From Treponema brennaborense (GTDB lineage Bacteria; Spirochaetota; Spirochaetia; Treponematales; Treponemataceae): a stretch of DNA of 64,000 nucleotides. The notes under the pieces were generated by a model, which worked only from the letters and a program-made list of their open reading frames with translations, was not told the origin of the DNA and searched no databases. The DNA is taken from positions 62,001-126,000 of the forward strand of contig JAMPCJ010000007.1 of assembly GCA_023666275.1 (NCBI GenBank), given 5' to 3'. The position numbers and the translations under genes were made by a program. Every line of letters starts with the position of its first letter. Within the stretch, counting starts at the first letter, position 1. This document shows, in pieces, positions 16,960 through 26,706 of this stretch.

Positions 16960-18110
16960 AACGTATATACCTTGATTACAACGCGACAACGCCGCTCAGC
17001 GAAGAAGTCAAACAATTTTACATTGCCGCGCTTGAAAAATACGCGAACGGTTCCAGCCTGCATGAAGAAGGCAGAACTGTCGCAAAATCCATTGAATGCG
17101 CCCGCAGACAAGTTGCTTTGCTTGCCGGTGCGGATTCCGAAGAAATTATTTTCAATTCAGGCGGTTCGGAATCGAATAACACCGTCATGAATACCATGAT
17201 CAACGAATCGAAAATCCGCGGACGCAGCGTCATCGTTACGACGGCAGTCGAACATCCGTGCGTACTGGAAGCCTCGAAGCGGCTGTCTTCATTCGGTCTT
17301 GAAGTTATTTATCTTCCGGTTGACGAATTCGGCACGGTAAAGACTGATGCATATCAGGCGGTGCTCGAAAAAAAACCGCTGCTTGTTTCCGTCATGACGG
17401 CGAACAATGAAATCGGCACAATTCAGGATATTCCGCTTCTTGCAAAGGCAGCGCATGAAGCCGGAAGCTTGTTCCATACCGACGCGGTGCAGGCTGCGGG
17501 AAAAATTCCCGTCAATGTTCACGACTGGAATGTCGATTACGCCACGTTTTCCGCGCATAAAATTTACGGTCCGAAAGGCGTCGGCGCGCTGTTTGTGAAA
17601 AAAGGCGCCCCGCTCGAATCGTTTGTCCGCGGCGGACATCAGGAACACGGAATGCGCGCCGGAACATACAACGGTCCCGCAATTGCCGCATTCGGTCTTG
17701 CGGCGGAGCTGGCGAAAAACGAAACAAGCGAATACGGACTGCGCATGCGGAAACTGCGGAATATGCTCAAAGACGGACTGCTTGAAAATATTCCGGACAT
17801 ACGGATAAACGGTCATCCGGAAAACGTGCTGCCGAATACGCTTGACGTATCGTTTCCAGGCGCGGAAGGGGAAGCAATCCTTCTGCACCTTGACTTATTG
17901 GGCATCGATGTTTCCACCGGTTCGGCATGCGCATCGGGCAGCCTTGAACCCTCGCATGTCCTGACGGCGACGGGCATGGGACCAGAACTCGCGCACGGCT
18001 CAATCAGATTCAGCTTCGGCAAATATAATACGGAAGAAGACGTAGCATATATACTTTCCGTTTTTCCGCAGGTAATTGCGGATTTACGAAAAATGTCCAC
18101 CGTGCGCTGA
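16956..18110 (+). CDS. nifS: Cysteine desulfurase (NifS/IscS family)
   Basis: Start at ATG 16956, overlapping the mnmA stop by four bases (ATGA), gives 384 aa beginning MKRIYLDYNATTPLSEEV. PLP lysine: TFSAHKIYGPKGVGALF. Cofactor His in FHTDAVQAAGK. Catalytic Cys loop: STGSACASGSLEPSHVL, a long loop typical of the IscS/NifS class. It releases sulfur from cysteine as an enzyme persulfide. With MnmA upstream and a NifU scaffold downstream it probably supplies both tRNA thiolation and Fe-S cluster assembly. Confidence 0.95.
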   Translation: MKRIYLDYNATTPLSEEVKQFYIAALEKYANGSSLHEEGRTVAKSIECARRQVALLAGADSEEIIFNSGGSESNNTVMNTMINESKIRGRSVIVTTAVEHPCVLEASKRLSSFGLEVIYLPVDEFGTVKTDAYQAVLEKKPLLVSVMTANNEIGTIQDIPLLAKAAHEAGSLFHTDAVQAAGKIPVNVHDWNVDYATFSAHKIYGPKGVGALFVKKGAPLESFVRGGHQEHGMRAGTYNGPAIAAFGLAAELAKNETSEYGLRMRKLRNMLKDGLLENIPDIRINGHPENVLPNTLDVSFPGAEGEAILLHLDLLGIDVSTGSACASGSLEPSHVLTATGMGPELAHGSIRFSFGKYNTEEDVAYILSVFPQVIADLRKMSTVR

Positions 18111-18213
18111 CCGGGGACAAAAAAACGCGGCTGCTGTTGAATGCATCGGTCTTTGAGCGCGGCTGCCTAGGCAGGATTCATTTTTTCGGCGTCCGCACAA
18201 GAGAGGTACTATT

Positions 18214-18810
18214 ATGGGAGACTGGTTATATTCCGATGTGGTAAAAGACCACTTCATGAATCCTAAAAACGTTCTTATGGACGATGAATCGGCATGGCCG
18301 TGCGACGGACGCGGAATTGTCGGAAATATCAAATGCGGCGATCAGATGCTTATTCTGCTGCGCATAACGGACGACGTGATAACCGATATCCGCTGGAAAA
18401 CATACGGCTGCGCAAGCGCCATTGCTTCCACATCCATTTTATCGGAAGCGGTAAAAGGCATGAAAATCGAAGACGCGTATAAACTCCGCCCCGATGACAT
18501 CGTTGCAAAACTGGGCGGTCTGCCTTCCAATAAAATACACTGTTCCGTTTTGGGCGATAAAGCGCTCCGCGCCGCAATCGACGATTATCTTGCAAAACAA
18601 GGGCGCGCGTCGCTTGCAGGGCAGGAACAAACAGAAGTTATTTGTCATTGCCTGAACGTTACGGACAAAGATCTCGAAGAAGCCTACAAAGCAGGCGACC
18701 GCACCTGGGATGATATTCAGGCGCGGACCAAAATAGGCACTTCCTGCGGAACATGCAAAGAGCGCGCAATGGCAAAAATGCACGAATTCGAACATTTGTA
18801 CGGGGCATAA
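18214..18810 (+). CDS. nifU: NifU-type Fe-S scaffold fused to a Bfd-like [2Fe-2S] domain
   Basis: A 198-aa two-domain protein. Residues about 1-130 are the IscU/NifU scaffold, with the three ligand cysteines in IKCGDQML, YGCASAIAST and IHCSVLGDKA. Residues about 140-198 are a Bfd-type [2Fe-2S] domain (VICHCLNVTDKDLEEA, then IGTSCGTCKERA, ligands CxC and CxxC). The C-terminal Nfu domain of full-length NifU is absent. It builds and hands on Fe-S clusters using sulfur from the NifS encoded 103 bases upstream. Its own ribosome-binding site is GAGAGG at 18200-18205. Confidence 0.93.
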   Translation: MGDWLYSDVVKDHFMNPKNVLMDDESAWPCDGRGIVGNIKCGDQMLILLRITDDVITDIRWKTYGCASAIASTSILSEAVKGMKIEDAYKLRPDDIVAKLGGLPSNKIHCSVLGDKALRAAIDDYLAKQGRASLAGQEQTEVICHCLNVTDKDLEEAYKAGDRTWDDIQARTKIGTSCGTCKERAMAKMHEFEHLYGA

Positions 18811-18822
18811 CCGCACGGCAAA

Positions 18823-19854
18823 TTACGGCAATTTCATTTCCGCGAAAGTTTCCGATAATTCCGCGACAAGGTTCCACTGACGCTTCATGTGATTCACGGC
18901 TGCCGCGGTTTTATCCGCATACGCGGCGTGCGTTTTATTTTTATCCGCAAACTGCTCCGACACCGCGCACGCCGCCGCAAAACCGCTTTCCATTGCGGCG
19001 GAAATTCCCTCACCCATAGGATTGAGAAAGAGCGCCGTTTCGCCGGCAAACAGCACTCTGCCCGTGCCCAATTCGACAGTGCAGCCGGGGCGAATATGAG
19101 GCATAAGCCATTTTTCCGCTTCCAATTGTTTTGCGATGCGCAGTCCGCACGAAGTTTTCATGTAAGAAATAAAACGTTCGTAAAAAAGCCGGACATTGCG
19201 CGGATTTTTCACCGCCACCCCGAAAATCAAATACCCGTCTTTCACATTAAACCAGGCATCATACTCGGAAAGCTCCGGCTGCAAGTACGCATAAAAATAA
19301 TGCGGATCGAGATCGATGCTGCCTGTATTAAATGTCTGGAACGTTGTAACAAGCGGCGGCGCTGCACCCGTTATTTTCCGTTTCAAAGAACCGATAACGC
19401 CTTCGCAGTCAATCAAATAGCGCGCGGATTCCGAAAAGCATTTTTCGCCCTTAAAGCCGACCGTTACGCACTCTTCGCTTTCCGTGCATGAAACAGCAGC
19501 CGTGCCGTCCGCAATTTCGGTTCCGCATGCCGCCGCCTGTTCCGCAAGCCAATTGTCGAAAACGCTGCGCCATACATTGAGTCCGCGCTGGCAGAACGCA
19601 TGCGCGGTGCCGCGGGCATCGGTAAAAATCATCCCGTTATTTTCCGCCGGCGCGCAGGAACAGCTGCTCGGAACCGGTTTTCCGAAATATTGCTCGGCAA
19701 GATCCAGCGTTTTTTTTATCAATATGCCGGAACAGGATTTACGGCGGGGCAGCTTCATTTTTTCAGCCAAAAAAACACGGAAGCCTCTTTCCGATAATAT
19801 TTTTGCCGCCGTGCAGCCCGCAGGTCCCGCACCCGCAACAATCACATCGTACAT
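18823..19854 (-). CDS. FAD-dependent oxidoreductase, geranylgeranyl-reductase-like
   Basis: Start at ATG 19854 (ribosome-binding site GGAG 10 bases upstream on the minus strand) gives about 343 aa. The N-terminal dinucleotide motif is MYDVIVAGAGPAGCTAAKIL. Other marks are LPRRKSCSGILIKKTL (about residue 40) and GRVLFAGETALFLNPMGEGI (about 280), the second FAD-contacting motif. The family includes geranylgeranyl reductases and halogenase-like monooxygenases. A lipid or isoprenoid substrate is a guess. It converges on nifU and diverges from the downstream PPIase gene. Confidence 0.75.
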   Translation of the reverse strand: MYDVIVAGAGPAGCTAAKILSERGFRVFLAEKMKLPRRKSCSGILIKKTLDLAEQYFGKPVPSSCSCAPAENNGMIFTDARGTAHAFCQRGLNVWRSVFDNWLAEQAAACGTEIADGTAAVSCTESEECVTVGFKGEKCFSESARYLIDCEGVIGSLKRKITGAAPPLVTTFQTFNTGSIDLDPHYFYAYLQPELSEYDAWFNVKDGYLIFGVAVKNPRNVRLFYERFISYMKTSCGLRIAKQLEAEKWLMPHIRPGCTVELGTGRVLFAGETALFLNPMGEGISAAMESGFAAACAVSEQFADKNKTHAAYADKTAAAVNHMKRQWNLVAELSETFAEMKLP

Positions 19855-19984
19855 ACCGTTATCTCCGAAGCACATTATGAAATAAACGCCGGACATCTGC
19901 CATTGACACAGACAATCGGCAATGATAAGATTTTATTATATCATACCATTATATGGAACAATCAAACAAGGATTTACGGAAATA

Positions 19985-21508
19985 ATGAAAGACAGAAAAA
20001 ATCCCCGCATCGAGCAGCAAAAGCAAAAAACTTCTGCAAAAAAAAATAAAATACTGACAGCCGGTTCTATTATAATTCTTATTTTTTCGGCAATTACATT
20101 TATTTTTATTCCGGCAATGACGGATTCGCTGAAAAAACAGCTGCCGCCGTTCGGGAAATATAACGGAAAACCGATTAAATACGAGAGCGGTTCGGAATTC
20201 GCGCAAATGGTCGAATATTACGAACAGCAGGAAAAAAACAGAGGCAGACAGCTCGACGAAAGCGCGTATTTTCAGATATTCAGCAATGCATTCTCGACAA
20301 CCGCAATCAATATGGCTTTTGCCGACGAAGTAAAAAAAAGCGGCTACATTCCGTCCGACAAACTAATCGACAGAACGATGCTGCCGTATTTTTATGATTC
20401 CGAAAATAAATTTTCCGCGCGCATTTACAGAGATACCCCCGACGCAAAAAAGATCGAATTGCGGCAGCAAATTACGCAGAGCCTGATAACGCAAAAATAT
20501 GCCCGCGATATATTCGGAAGCGGCGGCGCACAAAGCAATGAGCCCGCCTACGGCATAAAATCGTCCGAAGCGGAACAAGCGTTTATCCGCAGCATGCAGA
20601 GAAAAGAACGCGCATTCCGTATGGCGGTTTTTTCCAAAGACGCATTTCCCGCATCCGAGGCAGCTGCGTTCGGGCGGGAACATCCGGAATTGTTTCAAAA
20701 ACTGAATCTTTCCGTTGTAACCGTCGAAACGGAAAGCGAAGCAAAAAAAATATCCGCGCAGCTGAAACGGAATGAAATTACGTTTGACGATGCCGCAAAA
20801 GAATTTTCGAACAAAGCACACAGCGATGAAGACGGCGTGCTGACCGAAAATTTTGCGTATCAAATTAAAAATATTCTTACCGGCGAAAATGATCTTAACC
20901 GGCTTTGTGCGCTCGCGGAAAATGAAACAAGCGATGTTATTCAAACAAAAGAGGGATATTCGCTGTTCCGCTGTTTTGCCGCTCCGGAAGACGCGGATTT
21001 TTCAAACGCCGAAATGCAGAGTGCCGTTGATTCATATATGAAATTGTATGAAGCAGGACGCATAGAAGATTTTATTATCGCGCAGGCAAAAGATTTTGCG
21101 GCGGCTGCGGTAAACAGCGGTTTTGCGGATGCCGGAAAAAAATTCGGCATAGAAGTTGTCAGCGTGCCGCCGTTTTCAATGAATTACGGCAACAATCCGC
21201 TGCTCAGTTTTATCGACACGGCGGCGGCTCCGGCATTGCAGAACGCCGAAACGAACGAACACTTTCTTAAAACCGCATTTTCATTAAAGGAGCGGGAAAT
21301 ATCCGAGCCGCTTGTTCTCGGATCGAATGTCATTGTGCTGCAGCTTTCCGAGGAAACCGAAAAAGCAGATGATGCAGACTCTTTTGCGTATATTTTTCCC
21401 TACTATGTATCGCAGTTTGATCAGTCCGCCGTGCAGCAGTTTTTCATGACAAGCAAAAAACTGGAAAATAATTTTATTTCCGTGTATTTTTCGAATTTCA
21501 TGAACTGA
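19985..21508 (+). CDS. Membrane-anchored SurA/PpiD-like peptidyl-prolyl isomerase family protein
   Basis: Start at ATG 19985 gives about 507 aa. A basic N-terminus is followed by one membrane segment (about residues 20-45: ILTAGSIIILIFSAITFIFI), and the remainder is periplasmic. Helical chaperone-like arms surround a parvulin-like region (about 235-330: FQKLNLSVVTVETESEAKK, FDDAAKEFSNKAHSDEDG, SDVIQTKEGYSLFRCF). The layout resembles PpiD/SurA-type folding factors of the envelope. The rotamase core is divergent, so activity may be chaperone-only. Followed 8 bases later by the DUF115 gene. Confidence 0.75.
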   Translation: MKDRKNPRIEQQKQKTSAKKNKILTAGSIIILIFSAITFIFIPAMTDSLKKQLPPFGKYNGKPIKYESGSEFAQMVEYYEQQEKNRGRQLDESAYFQIFSNAFSTTAINMAFADEVKKSGYIPSDKLIDRTMLPYFYDSENKFSARIYRDTPDAKKIELRQQITQSLITQKYARDIFGSGGAQSNEPAYGIKSSEAEQAFIRSMQRKERAFRMAVFSKDAFPASEAAAFGREHPELFQKLNLSVVTVETESEAKKISAQLKRNEITFDDAAKEFSNKAHSDEDGVLTENFAYQIKNILTGENDLNRLCALAENETSDVIQTKEGYSLFRCFAAPEDADFSNAEMQSAVDSYMKLYEAGRIEDFIIAQAKDFAAAAVNSGFADAGKKFGIEVVSVPPFSMNYGNNPLLSFIDTAAAPALQNAETNEHFLKTAFSLKEREISEPLVLGSNVIVLQLSEETEKADDADSFAYIFPYYVSQFDQSAVQQFFMTSKKLENNFISVYFSNFMN

Positions 21509-21516
21509 TTGCCTGT

Positions 21517-23190
21517 ATGAACGGAACGGAAAAGCCCTGCCTTGTTGAAACACCGCAGGGTTTTTCTGTCTTATATAAAAATCAATATTTATATTCACGG
21601 CATGATCCCGCAAAAACAATACGGAATTATATTTCCGCTTTAGAAATGCAGCAGGGAACATTGTTCCTCTGCATTTCGCCGGCGTTCGGCTACGGATTGC
21701 AGGAACTCTTCGAGCGGCTGCCGGAACATTGCTTCGTACTTGCCGTTGAACACGAACGTGCCTTGTACGATTTTTCCGCACAGTATTTGAAAAAATATTC
21801 CGCAAGAACGGATTTTGCATCGATATATATTCCCGACGAACATTTTTTCTGTTCGTTGTTTTTGTCCGATAAACAGGATAATCCGCTGCCGCCGACAGGC
21901 ATTTTCAAACGCTGCATTTCCATCGATTTTTCCGCCGGAATTCGGCTGCACAAAGATTTGTACAACAGAATCGTAACATACGCAAACGATTTTATTTCGC
22001 AATTTTGGAAAAACAGACTGACGCTCATAAAAATGGGCAGATTATACGCAAGGAATTTATTCCGCAATCTCGCATCGGTTCCGTTCGCAAAAATATTGCA
22101 GCCGCAAAGCATATCAAAACCAATCATCGTTTTAGGCGCCGGCTGTTCGATTGACGCAATTCTGCCGATGCTGAAAAACCACGCTTCCGAATTTTTTATT
22201 CTGGCGGTGGACAGCGCGCTTAACGCGCTGTTATGCAGCGGAATACATCCGGATGCGGCGGTCGCCGTCGAATGCCAGCTTGCAAATGAAAAAGCATTTA
22301 TCGGCACAAAAAAAAATAAAATTCCGCTGATAGCAGATATTACTTCAAGACCGAACATCACAAGACTATCCGAAGGCAATACCTATTTTTTTATGTCGGA
22401 ATACGCCCGTTCGTTTTTTCTCGATCGGCTGCAGGCTGAAAAATTGATACAGCCGGTATTTCCTCCGTTGGGTTCCGTGGGATTGGCTGCCATGGAAATT
22501 GCTCTTTATTTGCGGATGCCGGATATTCCTGTTTTTTTTGCGGGACTTGATTTTTGTTTTCCTGCGGGAAGCACGCACTGCAAAGAAGCTCCCGCTTCGA
22601 AATATGCTCTTAATACTGCAACACGAATAGCTCCGGCAGGACAGCCGGATTCGGCATTCAAAACCGGTGCGGCGAAAATAGTATGCAAAAACGGCACCGT
22701 GCAGTTCACGGATAATGCACTCGCCAATTATGCGGCACTGTTTTCCGCCCGCTATTCATCACAACATAATATTTTCGATATTGCCGAAGCCGGCACCGAT
22801 TTGCATTTGCGCCGCTGCTCTCCGCAAAACATGCTGCAATTTGCGGAAGCTTTTCGCCGCACGGAAATTCAGCCGCGCAAAAACACCGACGCTGCTTTAA
22901 CGGAACAAAAAAAATTAACGGATAAAATCATTTCTTTTTATGAACAGGAATTATCTGCACTGCAAAGAATCCGCTTGATTCTCAGCGGCGCTGCAAAAGC
23001 AGACGGCTCTTTCATCGATACAAAAAACGAATTGGAGAAGCTTCTTTCGGAACGGGAATATCTTTATCTGCATTTTCCGGATGCCGCCGCAGGTTTAAAA
23101 ACGGAAACAAGTTTTTTTAAACGGATCAGGGCGGAAATAGATTTTTTCATCAAAGACATAAATGTCGGGATATCGGCTTTGCGCGGATAA
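21517..23190 (+). CDS. DUF115 / MptE-like, Maf-type motility-accessory glycosyltransferase family
   Basis: A 557-aa protein with the DUF115 core at about residues 205-330: KPIIVLGAGCSIDAILPML, FFILAVDSALNALLCSGIHP, DAAVAVECQLANEKAF, then VFPPLGSVGLAAMEIAL. Members include archaeal 6-hydroxymethylpterin kinase MptE and the flagellar Maf proteins that decorate flagellins. In spirochaetes a Maf-like role is more likely, but this is inference. It follows the PPIase gene closely and converges on lepA, with only 4 bases between their stops. Confidence 0.8.
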   Translation: MNGTEKPCLVETPQGFSVLYKNQYLYSRHDPAKTIRNYISALEMQQGTLFLCISPAFGYGLQELFERLPEHCFVLAVEHERALYDFSAQYLKKYSARTDFASIYIPDEHFFCSLFLSDKQDNPLPPTGIFKRCISIDFSAGIRLHKDLYNRIVTYANDFISQFWKNRLTLIKMGRLYARNLFRNLASVPFAKILQPQSISKPIIVLGAGCSIDAILPMLKNHASEFFILAVDSALNALLCSGIHPDAAVAVECQLANEKAFIGTKKNKIPLIADITSRPNITRLSEGNTYFFMSEYARSFFLDRLQAEKLIQPVFPPLGSVGLAAMEIALYLRMPDIPVFFAGLDFCFPAGSTHCKEAPASKYALNTATRIAPAGQPDSAFKTGAAKIVCKNGTVQFTDNALANYAALFSARYSSQHNIFDIAEAGTDLHLRRCSPQNMLQFAEAFRRTEIQPRKNTDAALTEQKKLTDKIISFYEQELSALQRIRLILSGAAKADGSFIDTKNELEKLLSEREYLYLHFPDAAAGLKTETSFFKRIRAEIDFFIKDINVGISALRG

Positions 23191-23194
23191 ACTA

Positions 23195-25000
23195 TTACGC
23201 CTCTTTTGTTTTCAGCACAGCAAGAAATGCCGACTGGGGAAGCTCGACATCTCCCACCATTTTCATGCGCTTCTTGCCTTCTTTTTGTTTTTCCAGAAGT
23301 TTTCGTTTCCGCGTTATATCGCCGCCGTAACATTTTGCGAGAACATCTTTTCTGACAGGATTAACCGTTTCTCTGGCAATAATCTGGCTGCCGATAGCAC
23401 CTTGTATGGCAATTTTGAATTGGTGGCGGCTTATTTCATCTTTGAGCATTTCGCAGACATGCCGCGCTTTTTCAACCGCATTTCCTTTAAATGAAAGCTG
23501 CGAAAGCGCGTCAACGTTTTTGCCGTTTATCAAAATATCGATTTTTACCAATTCGGTTTCTCTGTAGCCGATAACTTCATAATCAAAAGACGCGTATCCG
23601 CGGCTGTAGCTTTTTAAGCGGTCATAAAAATCAAAAAGCACCTCAGCCAGCGGCATTTCGTACGTAATTTCGACACGCTTTTCATCAAGGTACTGCATAT
23701 TAGTCTGCACGCCGCGTTTTTCGGTACACAAAGACATTATATTGCCTAAATATGCTGCCAGCGTAATAATCGAAGCTTTTATGTACGGTTCATACGCGGC
23801 TTTTATGCAGTTTTGTTCGGGATAATCGGCAGGATTATCAATATATTTTTCTTCTCCCGAAGGAAGCGTTATCCGGTAACGAACCGACGGCGCCGTAAAA
23901 ATAACTGCCTGATTAAAATCGCGCTCCAAACGTTCCTGAACGACTTCGAGATGCAAAAGTCCCAGAAATCCGCAGCGAAAGCCGTGTCCCAGTGCAAGAG
24001 AAGAATCGTTTTCATACACAAGACTTGCGTCATTCAGTTTCAATTTTTCCATGCTGTCTTTTAATTCTTCGTAATCATTCGAATCGACAGGATAGATGGA
24101 AGAAAAAACAACAGGCTTGACATCTTTGAATCCGGGCAGCGCTTCGGCGGCAGGATCGTCGGCGAGAGTTACGGTATCTCCGACAGAAATGTCCGAAACG
24201 GTTTTTATTCCGGCGATAATATATCCGACATCGCCTTCGGTGAGCGCGGATTTTTCTTCAAGCTTTATGCGGAAAATACCGACTTGCTCCACTTTGTAAT
24301 CGGCATTGCCTGCCATAAAGCGGATCGTTTGTCCTGGCTCAATTTTTCCGCCGAACATGCGCACATGAACAATCACGCCGCGGTACACATCGTAATGACA
24401 ATCGAAAACAAGCGCGCGGGTTTTTCCCGTTTCATCATGCACGGGAGAAGGAATTTTTGCCACAATCGCTTCGAACAATTCATCGATGCCGGTACCTTGT
24501 TTTGCGGAAACAAGCACCGCATCATCGGGATCAAGTCCTAAATCATGCGCGATTTGTTTTTTTGCGGCAGGAATATCCGCAGACGGCAAATCGATTTTAT
24601 TTATGACGGGAATTATTTCAAGGTCATGTTCCATTGCAAGATACATGTTGGAAAGCGTTTGGGATTCCACACCCTGCGCGGCATCGATAAGCAAAAGCGC
24701 GCCTTCGCAGGAAGCAATAGCTCTTGAAACTTCGTAGGAAAAATCAACATGGCCGGGAGTATCGACAAAATTCAATTCGTATTGAACACCGTCCGGCGCA
24801 GTATACGGAATAGTAACCGCCTGACTTTTAATTGTAATGCCGCGTTCCCGCTCTATATCCATATTGTCGAGAATTTGATTCTGGAACTGCCTGTCATCGA
24901 TGATTTTCGCTTTCTGGATAAGCCTGTCCGCCAGCGTCGATTTTCCGTGATCAATATGGGCGACAATACAAAAATTTCTGATGCGGGATAATTCTGCCAT
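23195..25000 (-). CDS. lepA: Elongation factor 4 (LepA)
   Basis: A 601-aa translational GTPase of the usual LepA length. G1 loop: VAHIDHGKSTLADRL. G2 region: RERGITIKSQAV. G3: VDTPGHVDFSYEVSRA. G4: NKIDLPSAD. The C-terminal LepA-specific domain shows SYDYEVIGYR-like and KLLEKQKEGKKRMK segments. It acts on stalled or misaligned ribosomes. It starts 14 bases after the htrA-like gene and is likely cotranscribed with it. Confidence 0.97.
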   Translation of the reverse strand: MAELSRIRNFCIVAHIDHGKSTLADRLIQKAKIIDDRQFQNQILDNMDIERERGITIKSQAVTIPYTAPDGVQYELNFVDTPGHVDFSYEVSRAIASCEGALLLIDAAQGVESQTLSNMYLAMEHDLEIIPVINKIDLPSADIPAAKKQIAHDLGLDPDDAVLVSAKQGTGIDELFEAIVAKIPSPVHDETGKTRALVFDCHYDVYRGVIVHVRMFGGKIEPGQTIRFMAGNADYKVEQVGIFRIKLEEKSALTEGDVGYIIAGIKTVSDISVGDTVTLADDPAAEALPGFKDVKPVVFSSIYPVDSNDYEELKDSMEKLKLNDASLVYENDSSLALGHGFRCGFLGLLHLEVVQERLERDFNQAVIFTAPSVRYRITLPSGEEKYIDNPADYPEQNCIKAAYEPYIKASIITLAAYLGNIMSLCTEKRGVQTNMQYLDEKRVEITYEMPLAEVLFDFYDRLKSYSRGYASFDYEVIGYRETELVKIDILINGKNVDALSQLSFKGNAVEKARHVCEMLKDEISRHQFKIAIQGAIGSQIIARETVNPVRKDVLAKCYGGDITRKRKLLEKQKEGKKRMKMVGDVELPQSAFLAVLKTKEA

Positions 25001-25014
25001 GATGTGCCATTCTA

Positions 25015-26706
25015 TTAAAAAAAGTACGGACTGTCCAGAGGAGCAATCATCGCGACATTGATATCGAGATACCCGCTTTTGCGTTTCTTTGTATATAATT
25101 CGGCGTAAAACAGGTTTTCATCTTCGAGAATTTTTGTCCGTCCGAGCGTAACAGGGTCGTTTTCCGAAAAGCCGGATTCATCCGCGATGCTTCCGTTTAC
25201 GACAGCGGCAACGGCGAATTTTTTGCGGTTTTCCGAAACGGAATTCAACTTCATGCCGAATAACGGCAAACATGCGTTTGCAGCTGTTTCATGGCGGTAA
25301 AATGTTTTGCCGGGCGCATCGGGACGGGCATCCAGATATACAATGCGCGTAGTTTTTTCTCCGGATGCGCCGACACATTCAATCGGAACAAGCATTCCCG
25401 GACTGACAGACAGCAAAGCATTCTGCATTTGCTCCAGTGTTTTTATTTGCGTATTTGCAATAGAAACTATTGTATCGCCGGGCATAATGCCGGCATACCA
25501 GGCAGAACCGCTTGTCATGGTATACAGAATTTCAACGCCGGCATCTTCTCTTTGTCCTGATTGATCCGCATCGCCTTTTTTCGTCCGTCCGTAAGCTCCG
25601 ATCCAAGAGTGTTCGACTTTGCCGCCGCGGTACAAAGCGGCAAGATTTCTTTTCAAGTATTCCACGGGAATTGCAAAATTCAGCCCGTCCGCGCGAAGCA
25701 TTCCCGCAAAAACAACTGCCTGGACATTTCCCATCTGATCGATAATCGGACCGCCGGAATTGCCGGCATTTATTGCGGCATCTATTTGCATGACGGACGC
25801 CACGGAAAGCAGTTTTCTGTCGATTGCGGAAACAATTCCCGATGTCAGCGTTCGTTCCAAACCAGCAGGGGATCCTATCGCGTATATCCGCTCTCCTATG
25901 TTCAGCGAATTTGAAGAACCCAACGCAAACACATAGGGCGCGTCAATTTCCGTTTTTATCAGTGCAAGATCAAGCGTCGGATCCCAGCCGATTACCTTTG
26001 CGGGAATTCTGGTATCGGAATCTTCTGCCAGCTTGATATACAGCCGCGAAAAGCCTTTGTATGTCGGATCAACTAAATGCTGAATCACATGATGATTTGT
26101 TACAATGTATCCGCGCGGATCGATGAAAAAGCCGGAACCGATAACACGTTCGGGGTATCCCATGCCTTTTTCCACCTTCAGCCCTAAATCGACCCAAACG
26201 GTAACGGTTCCCGCAATGTATTGAAAAATCTTTCCCGATGTTTCGTTTTCAGGCTGCTTCAATTCGGAAAGAAGCGGCAGCATTGCCCGCGCATACAAAT
26301 CTTCCGCGGAATAAGCAGCATCCTGCACATATTGAGTTCCGGCAAATGACAAAGATTCATACAGCTGCCATGCGCGGAAAATATTTTCCTGTTCCGCAGA
26401 CAAAGATTCGGCAAGGCATTTTTTTACCGCCTGCGCACAAAAATCCGTGATTTCCTGCGCCGCGTTATCGTTCGGCACATTTTCCCGAAGCAGCATTGCA
26501 CGGAACAGCGCATACACGGGGTTATTCGGAACGATTTTTTCTATTTCTTTTATTTCCGATTCCAAGCTCTGGCGGCTGCCGTACTCATCCGGAGACAAAA
26601 CCGCTTGTTTTTCGGATGCGCAGCTTCCGCAGAAAAATATGAAGCATAAAATAAACGGAGCAAAAAGCATATAATGCCGGCGAATTCCGTTCCCGCTATA
26701 AATCAT
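25015..26706 (-). CDS. HtrA-like serine protease lipoprotein with PDZ domain
   Basis: Start taken at ATG 26706 (GGAG about 11 bases upstream), giving 563 aa and an 11-base overlap with the preceding gene. A lipobox FFCGSC places the lipidated Cys near residue 29. A helical N-terminal part follows, then a trypsin-like domain with the full triad: VTNHHVI (His about 206), DLALIK (Asp about 247) and INAGNSGGP (Ser about 317). A PDZ domain covers about 370-460 (SAWYAGIMPGDTIVSIANTQ). It is probably a periplasmic envelope-stress protease. The lipidated form with a helical N-terminal extension is unusual compared with DegP. Confidence 0.9.
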   Translation of the reverse strand: MIYSGNGIRRHYMLFAPFILCFIFFCGSCASEKQAVLSPDEYGSRQSLESEIKEIEKIVPNNPVYALFRAMLLRENVPNDNAAQEITDFCAQAVKKCLAESLSAEQENIFRAWQLYESLSFAGTQYVQDAAYSAEDLYARAMLPLLSELKQPENETSGKIFQYIAGTVTVWVDLGLKVEKGMGYPERVIGSGFFIDPRGYIVTNHHVIQHLVDPTYKGFSRLYIKLAEDSDTRIPAKVIGWDPTLDLALIKTEIDAPYVFALGSSNSLNIGERIYAIGSPAGLERTLTSGIVSAIDRKLLSVASVMQIDAAINAGNSGGPIIDQMGNVQAVVFAGMLRADGLNFAIPVEYLKRNLAALYRGGKVEHSWIGAYGRTKKGDADQSGQREDAGVEILYTMTSGSAWYAGIMPGDTIVSIANTQIKTLEQMQNALLSVSPGMLVPIECVGASGEKTTRIVYLDARPDAPGKTFYRHETAANACLPLFGMKLNSVSENRKKFAVAAVVNGSIADESGFSENDPVTLGRTKILEDENLFYAELYTKKRKSGYLDINVAMIAPLDSPYFF

